A stretch of 63,130 bases of DNA from an uncultured Verrucomicrobiota bacterium (GTDB lineage: Bacteria; Verrucomicrobiota; Verrucomicrobiia; Opitutales; Opitutaceae). The stretch is from assembly GCA_903876795.1 (NCBI GenBank), contig CAIRBK010000027.1, positions 1-63,130 of the forward strand, given 5' to 3'. Each line of letters starts with the position of its first letter. Position 1 is the stretch's first letter. The notes beneath the pieces were generated by a model. It was given only the letters and a program-made list of their open reading frames with translations, had not been told where the DNA came from and made no database searches. The position numbers and the translations under genes were made by a program. Positions 19,901 through 26,887 of this stretch are shown piece after piece.

Positions 19901-20247
19901 TCGATCCCAAGCTCGGTCCCAACGAGAAAAAGGCCCTGCAACTTCTCTCCGCCCTCCGTCAGATGCCCGTATCCTCCGAGAAGGAACAGGCCCTCCTCGA
20001 GTCCGCCCAGCACGCCATTCGCGTCGGCAAGTTCCAACAACTCCACCGCGATCTCAACAAGCTCCAAAAAGCGGTGAAGGACACGCCCGTCGCGCCGTCC
20101 ATCCTTCTCGAACGCGTCGTCGTCATCCTCTCCAAATATCCCATTACCCCCGACGCCCAGCCCGCCCCGTCGCCCGCGCCCGCCGAGCCCGCGTCCGTCA
20201 ACACCGCTCGCCTGCCCGAGATCATCATTTCCGAGTCCTTTGTTTAA
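16975..20247 (+). CDS. PLD-nuclease/SNF2-type helicase fusion
   Basis: 1090 aa. Residues 1-200 form a phospholipase-D-like domain with HAK at 132-134 and TGSSNLTDNGLERNFEFNVEL after it, the half-site HxK...N...E pattern of PLD nucleases in helicases. A superfamily 2 helicase follows: Walker A DVVGLGKT (273-280), DEAH (351-354), ISATPLNN (motif III), and a C-terminal lobe with STEVLAEGINL and QRIGRVNRIGS (about 754-795). Residues 850-1050 are helical with a Pro/Ala-rich tail. First gene of a four-gene operon, 23 bp before the DUF3800 gene. The likely role is a DNA translocase/nuclease of a restriction-like defence system. The exact system is not one I can name. Confidence 0.88.
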   Translation: MSTKFFTNEEGRTLIEKIEGVFSHKKIHFLDVLVGFFRASGYFRVRPFVQKSGKIRILVGINIDRLVQEAWDKGLQFGANPAASREQFLSALTSDIQKSAYSRPVEEGMIGLVDDIAAEKIEIRIHPSQTIHAKVYIFREETKHAHGYGAVITGSSNLTDNGLERNFEFNVELRDDHDIDFATETFNRLWDEGVPVRPEHVQEVKRQTFLNDSFTPHELFIKFLAEYFGAAIHYDPSVLEDLPSGFKKLSYQADAVSDGYAKLQRHGGFFLSDVVGLGKTLVATLIAKRFYYTNGFITSHHSSTLFVVPPALVENWEETIRQIDLKNTRIITTGSLHKIRHPEDYDLIVVDEAHKFRTDTAGMYQELQRICKSPTRRRDELGRSYEKKVILISATPLNNRPSDIANLVYLFQDSKDSTLETANLQRFFAPLIKEYDLLKHDPDPVAVREGVRSIYDLIRTHVIQPLTVRRTRQDLWAHPAYRDDLIAQGIAFPKVQTPEKILYRLPPALDDLYDRTINLLTDPAKGLTYNRYRAIAHLKPDKKARYQQADRISAQLAFIMQTMLVKRLDSSFYAFRRSLARFAAATRQMVGMFDRGKIYIAPNLPVTEYLADDREEELITLIAEASETDPTIQICEPADFDAAFIEGLRHDARILDNLVSAWTDVSGDPKLDEFISRLKRGLFDKKLNPAKKLIVFSESAETTDYLVRALANAGFDRTLAVTGENRYEALPVVKANFDARVPEKDRANSYDILISTEVLAEGINLHRANIVVNYDTPWNSTRLMQRIGRVNRIGSPHTAIHVFNFFPTSQVESDIELEKKAKMKLHAFHVAMGEDSQIYSDEEDPETFGLFEKTVQEEVDERLALLMELRAFKNDHPDRFKQIKNLPQRARTGRANSDLARSTLAFIRSHRRDAFIHVAADTTHSELTFVEAARRFRAEPSEKSLPLHDLHHDQVQAAIGLFHDMLQQDLARDQKVDPKLGPNEKKALQLLSALRQMPVSSEKEQALLESAQHAIRVGKFQQLHRDLNKLQKAVKDTPVAPSILLERVVVILSKYPITPDAQPAPSPAPAEPASVNTARLPEIIISESFV

Positions 20248-20270
20248 CCCGCTTCGCCGGCCGCAGCCCC

Positions 20271-21041
20271 ATGTATCTCATCTACCTCGACGAATCAGGC
20301 AACAGCGGGCGCAATCTCGCCGACCCGCAGCAGCCTGTATTTGTGCTCGGTGCCCTCGTCGTGGAGGAATCCCGTTGGAAACCGCTCGAATCCGACCTCG
20401 AGCGAGCCCTTGCCGCCCACCTGAAATTCCCCAAAGCCGAGTCGTTCGAAATTCACGCCACCGATCTGCGCAACGGCACCGGCCAGTTTGAAGGCGTGCC
20501 GCTGGCTGAGCGGCTCGCCTTGCGTGATGCCCTGCTCGACATCGCCCATGCCCATCGCCTGCCCTTTGTTTACCGTGCCATCACCAAAAAACGCTATACC
20601 CGCTGGCTTGAGCAAACCTACGGCAGCGGAGTCTTCTTCAATCCCCACCTCGCCGCCTTTCCCCTCGTTGCACAGGTGGTCAACCACTACCTTCACTCGC
20701 TCGGCCCCACCGAGCTTGGCATCCTCATCATGGACGAGAACCGCGAAGTCGCCACGAGCATCGAACGCTCGGTTCGCCTGCTTCGCACCGATCCAGGTTC
20801 GTTAAATCTCAATCGCATCATCGAAAAGGGATTCTTTGTTGATTCGCGAAAAAGCATCGTTCTCCAGCTAGCCGACCTCTGCGTTTATCAAGCCCGGAAG
20901 CACGAGGAGGCCAAAATGGGCCTGCCGGCCAAGCCCATTGACTCCAAGGGCATCGCGAAAATGTCGCGACTCGTTCACCAAGGCCCGGAATCTTTTGCCG
21001 ACGTGCTGCGTTGGATTTCGCAACACCACAAAATCACCTAA
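20271..21041 (+). CDS. DUF3800 family protein
   Basis: 256 aa. The hallmark YLDESGNSG (residues 5-13), a central EIHATDLRNG, ELGILIMDENREVATSIE, and the C-terminal SRKSIVLQLADLCVYQARK together define DUF3800. This family has a predicted RNase H-like fold, acidic active-site residues and no assigned function. It is often found in defence islands and mobile elements. Placed between the helicase and methyltransferase genes on the same strand. Confidence 0.85.
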   Translation: MYLIYLDESGNSGRNLADPQQPVFVLGALVVEESRWKPLESDLERALAAHLKFPKAESFEIHATDLRNGTGQFEGVPLAERLALRDALLDIAHAHRLPFVYRAITKKRYTRWLEQTYGSGVFFNPHLAAFPLVAQVVNHYLHSLGPTELGILIMDENREVATSIERSVRLLRTDPGSLNLNRIIEKGFFVDSRKSIVLQLADLCVYQARKHEEAKMGLPAKPIDSKGIAKMSRLVHQGPESFADVLRWISQHHKIT

Positions 21042-21190
21042 AAAAGGAGCGGCGAGGATCCCGGGGGGATCGGGTCGCTGAGAAGCGGCCACTCTCGTCG
21101 CTTTTCAAAACTCACCCGCCTTTTTTCCCTTTTCAAGTCCCTTTCCATCTTTCGTCTCCCTTTGATCAAACCGCTGGCGTTCCTCCCCTG

Positions 21191-24100
21191 ATGCTCACTC
21201 CGCCCGATCTCCGCGACGCCCTCCGCCTACCTTACGCTCGAGCCACTTGGACGGGCGAAGCCGGTCTGCTTCGCCGGCTCCTCCCTCTCACCCAGGCCGA
21301 TTTCCGGCAAAAACCCGCCGTCATCGAGCACTCCGGCGAGGTCGCCCGCACCATCCTCCAGCTCGGCGTCCTCACCCTCGCGGATGGCAAACGCCTCGGC
21401 GTTTTCGAGGTCGAGCTCTCCGCCACCTCCACCCAGATCGCCCGCAACCGCGTCGGCCTGCGCGAACTCGCCCGCCGGCTGATCGACGAGGCCACCATCC
21501 ACGGCGCGCTCGCCTTCTATTTCCATCCCGCCGTCGGCGAATACCGTTTCAGCTTCATCTCCCGCCAGTCCCGCCTTGATGCCGACGGCACCATTTCCGC
21601 CTCCGAGACCCACCCCAAGCGCTTCACCTACGTCCTCGGCGAGGGCGAGGCCTGCACCACGGCCGCCCAGCGCTTTCTCACTCTCTCCGGCAAAGCCGCC
21701 ACCGTTGCCGATCTCACCGACGCCTTTTCCGTCGAAAAACTCTCCGTCGAATTTTTCAACGAATACAAGGAGCGCTACAACGCCTTCCGTCTTCACCTTC
21801 AGTCGCTCCCCGATATCGCCCGCCGCCGTGCTTTCGGCGACGATGACAAACAGGACAAGCACCTGCGCGACTTCGCCAAAAAGCTCCTCGGCCGTCTCGT
21901 CTTCCTCCACTTTCTTCAGAAGAAGGGCTGGATGGGCGCTCCCGCCGGGCGCACCGACTGGACCGGCGGCGACCCGCGTTTCTTTGCCAACTTTTTCGGC
22001 GCCTTCCCCCGGCCCGAAAAGTTCTACTCCACCGGTCTCTCCGTCCTCTTTTTCCAGACCCTCAACACGCGCCGTCCCGGCGATCTCTTCGCCCTCACCG
22101 GCACCCGTGTGCCCTACCTCAATGGCGGCCTCTTCGACGACGATCCCGCGCCCACCCAACGCCTCGATTTTCCGCCCGCGCTCTTCCGCGACCTCTTCGA
22201 CTTTTTCGAGCGTTTCAATTTCACCATCGATGAAAACGCCCCCGACGACCAGGAGGTCGGCATCGATCCCGAGATGCTCGGCCGCATCTTCGAGGACCTG
22301 ATCTCCGAAAACGAGGAGCGCGCCCAGAACAAGGCCCTCGGCGCCTACTACACCCCGCGCGAGGTCGTGCACTACATGTGCCAACACGCCCTCTACCGCT
22401 ACCTGCGCGGGCAGTTGCTGGCCGACAGCCTCCCGGAAACCGCCCCCGAGGCCGAGGCTCTGCGCCAGCTCGTTTACACCTACGAACGCGGCCAGCCCGA
22501 CACCTTTTTACGCAAATACCTCGTGCGCGACGGTGCCAAGATCGAGGCCGCCCTCGACCGCGTCAAAATCTGCGACCCCGCCATCGGCTCCGGCGCCTTC
22601 CCCATCGGCCTGCTTCAGGTCGTCTTTGCCATCAAAAGCACGCTCGACCTCACCCTCGACCGCGCGCAGGCCAAGCGCGATCTCATCCAAAACTGCATCC
22701 ACGGGGTCGATCTCGATTCCGGCGCGGTGGATGTCGCCCGCCTCCGCTTTTGGCTCTCGCTTGTCGTGGACGAGGAGGAACCCACGCCGCTGCCCAACCT
22801 CGACTACAAGATCATGCAGGGCAACGCCCTCTTGGAGTGGTTTGAAGACATCGCTCTCGACGAACTCACCGGGGCCAAGCCCCGTGCCGCGCTGCCGGGG
22901 CAGATGGACCTGCTCACCGCGTCGGGCGACACCGCCAGCCTCGACGCCGCGCCCAGCGCCGACGATTCCGCCCAATTCTCCCAGCTCCTGCGCGACTACT
23001 TCTCCATCGAGGGCAAGGACAAGAAAAACGCCCTCCACGCCCGGATCGACCGGCGCGTGCTGGAGTTCATCGACGCTCGGATCGCCCTCGTGCAGGAAGA
23101 GCTGGATACCGAGCGCCTCCAATACATCGCGGAGTCCCGCCGACTTCGCCGCGAGGCTGGGCGTCGCCAAGGCGGCGGCACCCGCGCCGAAGCCGAGATC
23201 GAGGACTTCCTCGCCAAGGATTCGCGCTACACCAAAGCCCAGCGCCGCATCGCCGAACTCAACGAAAAGATCGCCGCCAACGAGCAGCGCAAAACCCGGC
23301 TCCACCAGCTCCACGAGACCGCGGAACGTCCGTTCTTCCTCTGGCATTTTTATTTTCAGGACGTTTTTGCCCAGGGCGGTTTCGACATCGTCATCGCCAA
23401 CCCGCCCTACATCCGCGCCGACCACCCCTCCCAAGTCCAGCAACGCAAGGACGTGCTCGCCTGCGGCAAATACCACACGCTCTGGGAAAAGTGGGACCTC
23501 TTCGTCGCCTTTATCGAGCAGAGCTTCCGCCTGCTCAAGCCGGGCGGCGTCATGGCCCAGATCGTCTCCGACGGCTACAGCCACGCCAAATACGCCCAGA
23601 AATCCCAAAACTGGTTCCTGCAAAACGCGCGTATCGTGCGCCTCGATTTTGTGGGCGAACTCAAGCTCTTCGCCGCCGGCGTGCGCAACATCATCTTCTT
23701 CGTCGAAAAAGCCGACGGCACCCGCTGGCGCCCCGAACGCCGCCTTCACCGTGAACGCCCGGACCGCCAGCCCGAGGAGCCAATCATCGGAAACGTCACG
23801 CTGCTGCCGACCGACGAACAGCGAAACCTGACTCATCGCACGTTCTTCCCTGAGGATGCCGTGGACAAGAGTTTCTCGGCGGCGACGATGCCACTGGAGG
23901 CGATCTGCTACATCAGCGTCGGCATCGTTGCACATGCCGATGAAAAACGCGCCAAGGGCGCGTTTGAACTGGCCGACCTCGTTTCCGAAACGCGTGATGC
24001 CAACCACCCCAAGAAATTTGTTGAAGGTAAGCACCTAGGAAAATGGGCACCACGAACCCACAAATGGCTAGAATGGGGCACCGAGCGAGCACCGGAACTT

Positions 24101-25390
24101 TTCCGCCGTCCCACGTTTCCCGAACTCCATGACGCGCCTGAAAAACTCTTCATCCTTCGTGTCGCTGGTGACGATCTAAAGTCATGCTTCGACGACCAGC
24201 AATTGGTCACTAATCACACCACCGTCATTGCCGTTCCTTGGCACTCGCTCAAAGGCGTTATCAACCGTTCGATTCGCAAAAGCGCCCGCTACGCCAGCGA
24301 GCCCAAGTCGGATGAACTGCCCTCCCGCGAAGCCTGCGAAGCCACCAGCGAACGTTTCTCGACCAAGTTTATTCTCGCCTGCCTGAACTCCACCCAAGCC
24401 CGCGAGTTCCTGCGTGCCAACCGTCGCAGCAACACCGACCTCTACCCCGACGACTGGAAGCAGCTCCCCATCCCCGACGTCCCGCCGGAGCAGCAAGCCC
24501 CCATCGTCGCCTTGGTGGAGAAAATCCTGACCGCCAAGCGCGCCAAGCCCGACGCCGACGTCTCCGTCCTCGAAGCCGAGGTGGACCGCCTCGTCACGGC
24601 CCTCTACGGCATCGGCGAAGGCCAGGGCGCGCCCCCCGTCCGCGTCGAACGCGCCACCGCCGACGCCAAGTCCCTCCTCCGCGACCACGTTCTCGCCGAC
24701 CTCGCCCGCCGCAGCCCCTACATCCCGCTCGCCGCCATCCGCACCGAACTCAAGGCCCGCAAACTCGCCCTCGAACCCGACACCCTCCAACGCTACCTCC
24801 ACGAATTCGTCGAGGCCGGCAACCTCCACGACGCCGGTCGCGGCTGGTATTCCACCTTGGCCGAGCCGCTTGTTTTGGATCGCAGCCACATCGCCCCGGT
24901 CGTCGATCTCATCGAAAAGGCCTTCCCGCTGCTCACCTTCGCGGTCTGGTCCACCCAGCAGATCAACCCCTGGATGCACCACATGCTGGGGAAATTCGTG
25001 ACCTTTGTTTACGTGGAGAAAGAAGGCCTCGACCCTGTCTGGGAACTCCTGCGCGACCACGGCTACGACGCCTATCGCAACCCCGGTAAACGCGAGTCCA
25101 AGACTTTTACCGTCCGCGAAAACACCGTGGTCGTTCGCCCCGGCAGCCTTTCCCAAGCCCCCCTCGATAGTCATTATGCCACCCCCGAAAAAGTTCTGGT
25201 CGATCTGGTGATGGAGAACGAATCACTAGGGCTGCTGGGTCCCTCCGAATTCGCCGCAGTTTTTTCAGGCATAAAGCAGGCTGGGCGCTTGGATATGCCG
25301 AACATCACCAGATACTCACTTCTCAAAGAAATCCAAGATAAGGTCTTAAGCCTTGTGAATCCGGTTTTGTCAGAAATCGACGTTTCCTGA
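21191..25390 (+). CDS. Eco57I-type N6-adenine methyltransferase fused to an AbiEi/DUF6577-like antitoxin domain
   Basis: 1399 aa from ATG (MLTPPDLRD). An N-terminal region (1-220) contains GVFEVELS and may be nuclease-like, but a full PD-(D/E)xK set is not evident. The methyltransferase core runs about 370-800: ALGAYYTPREVVHYM, SAM motif I DPAIGSGAFPIG (about 460) and catalytic NPPYIRAD (about 737). Target-recognition and helical regions follow to about 1140 (PIPDVPPEQQAPIVALVEKI). After a linker, residues 1160-1399 form a winged helix (YLHEFVEAGNLHDAGRGWYS). A domain with TFAVWSTQQINPWMHHMLGK and YATPEKVLVDLVMENE follows, matching AbiEi-type (DUF6577-like) antitoxins. The AbiEii toxin gene follows 35 bp later. 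The fusion is read as a single uninterrupted frame. Confidence 0.85.
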   Translation: MLTPPDLRDALRLPYARATWTGEAGLLRRLLPLTQADFRQKPAVIEHSGEVARTILQLGVLTLADGKRLGVFEVELSATSTQIARNRVGLRELARRLIDEATIHGALAFYFHPAVGEYRFSFISRQSRLDADGTISASETHPKRFTYVLGEGEACTTAAQRFLTLSGKAATVADLTDAFSVEKLSVEFFNEYKERYNAFRLHLQSLPDIARRRAFGDDDKQDKHLRDFAKKLLGRLVFLHFLQKKGWMGAPAGRTDWTGGDPRFFANFFGAFPRPEKFYSTGLSVLFFQTLNTRRPGDLFALTGTRVPYLNGGLFDDDPAPTQRLDFPPALFRDLFDFFERFNFTIDENAPDDQEVGIDPEMLGRIFEDLISENEERAQNKALGAYYTPREVVHYMCQHALYRYLRGQLLADSLPETAPEAEALRQLVYTYERGQPDTFLRKYLVRDGAKIEAALDRVKICDPAIGSGAFPIGLLQVVFAIKSTLDLTLDRAQAKRDLIQNCIHGVDLDSGAVDVARLRFWLSLVVDEEEPTPLPNLDYKIMQGNALLEWFEDIALDELTGAKPRAALPGQMDLLTASGDTASLDAAPSADDSAQFSQLLRDYFSIEGKDKKNALHARIDRRVLEFIDARIALVQEELDTERLQYIAESRRLRREAGRRQGGGTRAEAEIEDFLAKDSRYTKAQRRIAELNEKIAANEQRKTRLHQLHETAERPFFLWHFYFQDVFAQGGFDIVIANPPYIRADHPSQVQQRKDVLACGKYHTLWEKWDLFVAFIEQSFRLLKPGGVMAQIVSDGYSHAKYAQKSQNWFLQNARIVRLDFVGELKLFAAGVRNIIFFVEKADGTRWRPERRLHRERPDRQPEEPIIGNVTLLPTDEQRNLTHRTFFPEDAVDKSFSAATMPLEAICYISVGIVAHADEKRAKGAFELADLVSETRDANHPKKFVEGKHLGKWAPRTHKWLEWGTERAPELFRRPTFPELHDAPEKLFILRVAGDDLKSCFDDQQLVTNHTTVIAVPWHSLKGVINRSIRKSARYASEPKSDELPSREACEATSERFSTKFILACLNSTQAREFLRANRRSNTDLYPDDWKQLPIPDVPPEQQAPIVALVEKILTAKRAKPDADVSVLEAEVDRLVTALYGIGEGQGAPPVRVERATADAKSLLRDHVLADLARRSPYIPLAAIRTELKARKLALEPDTLQRYLHEFVEAGNLHDAGRGWYSTLAEPLVLDRSHIAPVVDLIEKAFPLLTFAVWSTQQINPWMHHMLGKFVTFVYVEKEGLDPVWELLRDHGYDAYRNPGKRESKTFTVRENTVVVRPGSLSQAPLDSHYATPEKVLVDLVMENESLGLLGPSEFAAVFSGIKQAGRLDMPNITRYSLLKEIQDKVLSLVNPVLSEIDVS

Positions 25391-25407
25391 CAAAACCGGA
25401 TTTTCAC
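25355..25407 (+). promoter_or_regulatory. Long hairpin spanning the methyltransferase-antitoxin stop codon
   Basis: A left arm of 19 nt (GTGAATCCGGTTTTGTCAG) is complementary to the 21-nt right arm apart from a 2-nt bulge, with a 13-nt loop. The right arm includes the TGA stop, and the hairpin ends 18 bp before the toxin ATG. It lacks the T run of an intrinsic terminator, so it may limit toxin expression or processing instead. Confidence 0.7.
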
Positions 25408-25425
25408 AATTCAAAAGATTGCCGA

Positions 25426-26565
25426 ATGATCCATCCCGATTGTTTCCAACGGCCTTGGCTCACCGAACAGGGAGCCGTCTTGCGGGTGCAGCCCAACAAT
25501 CTGCATTTGCTGGAACACTGCATCCACGCCTTGGAATTGGTCGGGCGACTCTCGGATGCCGGTTTGGACTTCGTTTTCAAAGGCGGCACCAGCCTTGTGT
25601 TGCTGCTCAACCCCATCCGACGTCTCTCCATCGACGTGGACATCGCCACGCCCGAGCCCATCGAGCGCATCAAGGCCGTGCTGGATCAAGTGGCGATCAA
25701 TCGCCCGCCTTTTCTGCGTTACGAACACCAGGAACGCCGCGACCGGGACGCCCCGCCCATACGACATTTCAAAATCCACTTCCCGTCTGCCGCTGGGCAA
25801 CAAGCCGAGTCCTACGTCCTGCTCGATGTCATAACCACAGCGCACAGCTACCCGGTGACGGAACGCCGGAGCTTGGCCGGCACCTCGTTCATCCGACTTG
25901 AAGCAGACAGCCAAGTCGTCCTCCCCACTGTAGATTGCATCTTGGGCGATAAACTCGCGGCCTTCGCACCGAGAACCATCGGCGTGCTTTTCGACCCGCT
26001 TGACCGGAACGGGAACCCTCGCGAACGCGATCCCCTCCAAATCGTCAAACAGCTCTTCGATGTCGGCGAGTTGTTCGCCGAGGCCGCCAATTTGAATCAC
26101 GCCGCCCAGACCTACCGCGCCACCTTTGAAGCGCAAAACCGCTATCGGGGCGGCAATCATACCCTGGAATCTTGCCTGGCCGATACCATCGACGCCGCCA
26201 AAGCCCTGTGTCTTATGCCGTCGGATCAAACGGCAGACCACACCCCGCACCAGAAAATCCTGCGTGCGGGGCAACGCGGCCTGGGCACACATCTGCTTAC
26301 TGAACCCTTCACGCTGGATCGTCACGCCCGCGTCGCCGCCGCCCGCGCCGCGTTGCTCGTCACGCTCATCAAGCATGGGCTGACCGACGACGTCCCCCGC
26401 GACATCGTGCGCAGCGTGCCGCCACCGGCCGAGTTCCGATTCATCAATCTAACCGGTGAAAACGAAGCCATGGACGACATGCTCCGCCGCACCGCCCCCG
26501 AAGCGCTCTACCTCTGGTCGCTCATCGAAGAAGCCGAAGGCGAGGCGCACAACCTGCTATTATAA
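25426..26565 (+). CDS. AbiEii/AbiGii-family nucleotidyltransferase toxin
   Basis: 379 aa. The defining nucleotidyltransferase motif FVFKGGTSLVLLL (49-61) is followed by RRLSIDVDI with the metal-binding D-x-D at 70-72. A conserved C-terminal lobe follows with DCILGDKLAAFAPRT and KQLFDVGELF. AbiEii toxins add nucleotides to tRNA or other targets and stop growth unless the AbiEi partner represses or counters them. The expected stand-alone antitoxin gene is missing; its place is taken by the C-terminus of the preceding methyltransferase. Confidence 0.85.
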   Translation: MIHPDCFQRPWLTEQGAVLRVQPNNLHLLEHCIHALELVGRLSDAGLDFVFKGGTSLVLLLNPIRRLSIDVDIATPEPIERIKAVLDQVAINRPPFLRYEHQERRDRDAPPIRHFKIHFPSAAGQQAESYVLLDVITTAHSYPVTERRSLAGTSFIRLEADSQVVLPTVDCILGDKLAAFAPRTIGVLFDPLDRNGNPRERDPLQIVKQLFDVGELFAEAANLNHAAQTYRATFEAQNRYRGGNHTLESCLADTIDAAKALCLMPSDQTADHTPHQKILRAGQRGLGTHLLTEPFTLDRHARVAAARAALLVTLIKHGLTDDVPRDIVRSVPPPAEFRFINLTGENEAMDDMLRRTAPEALYLWSLIEEAEGEAHNLLL

Positions 26566-26887
26566 AGAAACTTAATAAAACACACCCTGGGTGTCGAAGA
26601 GCAACGCCTCCGCACCGAAGGCCCGCAAGCCATGTAGAAAGGCGATTTCGATCCGGCGACCTTGATTATTGATTTCGCCAAGCGCCTCCTCGCCTTCCGG
26701 GATAAAGTTGCAGCCCTCGAAACGGAGTGGGCCAAACCCGAAGCCATGCACGATGAAGCGAGCCCGGAGGTGCCAGAGGTCGTGAGCAAACCGCCGGTTA
26801 ACAAGCTATGCGCAGCGCCAAAATCATGCACGCCACGGTTGCCCGTTTGAGACGGGCGGGGTTGTCCGGCGACGAACCGGCATCAGG
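26566..26887 (+). pseudogene. Probable decayed gene remnant after the toxin gene
   Basis: A protein-like frame runs from about 26584 (TLGVEEQRLRTEGPQAM) to a stop at 26850 and is broken by TAG at 26635. The piece after the break begins at a TTG (IIDFAKRLLAFRDKVAALETEW) and would be 62 aa. I do not recognise the family. The first bases (AAACACACCCT) equal the terminal 11 bp of repeat R1, so an R1 remnant may mark the junction. A small hairpin GCCCGT/ACGGGC at 26841-26857 precedes the dxs 3' end. Confidence 0.35.

Noticed and set aside
25355-25407. The hairpin as an intrinsic terminator
   Set aside because: No T run follows either arm, and the toxin gene starts 18 bp later.
16975-26565. Naming the operon DISARM, BREX or a type I restriction system
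   Set aside because: No drmA/drmB, pglZ, brxC or hsdS genes are present; the helicase is PLD-SNF2 and the methyltransferase Eco57I-like, so a standard name is not supported.
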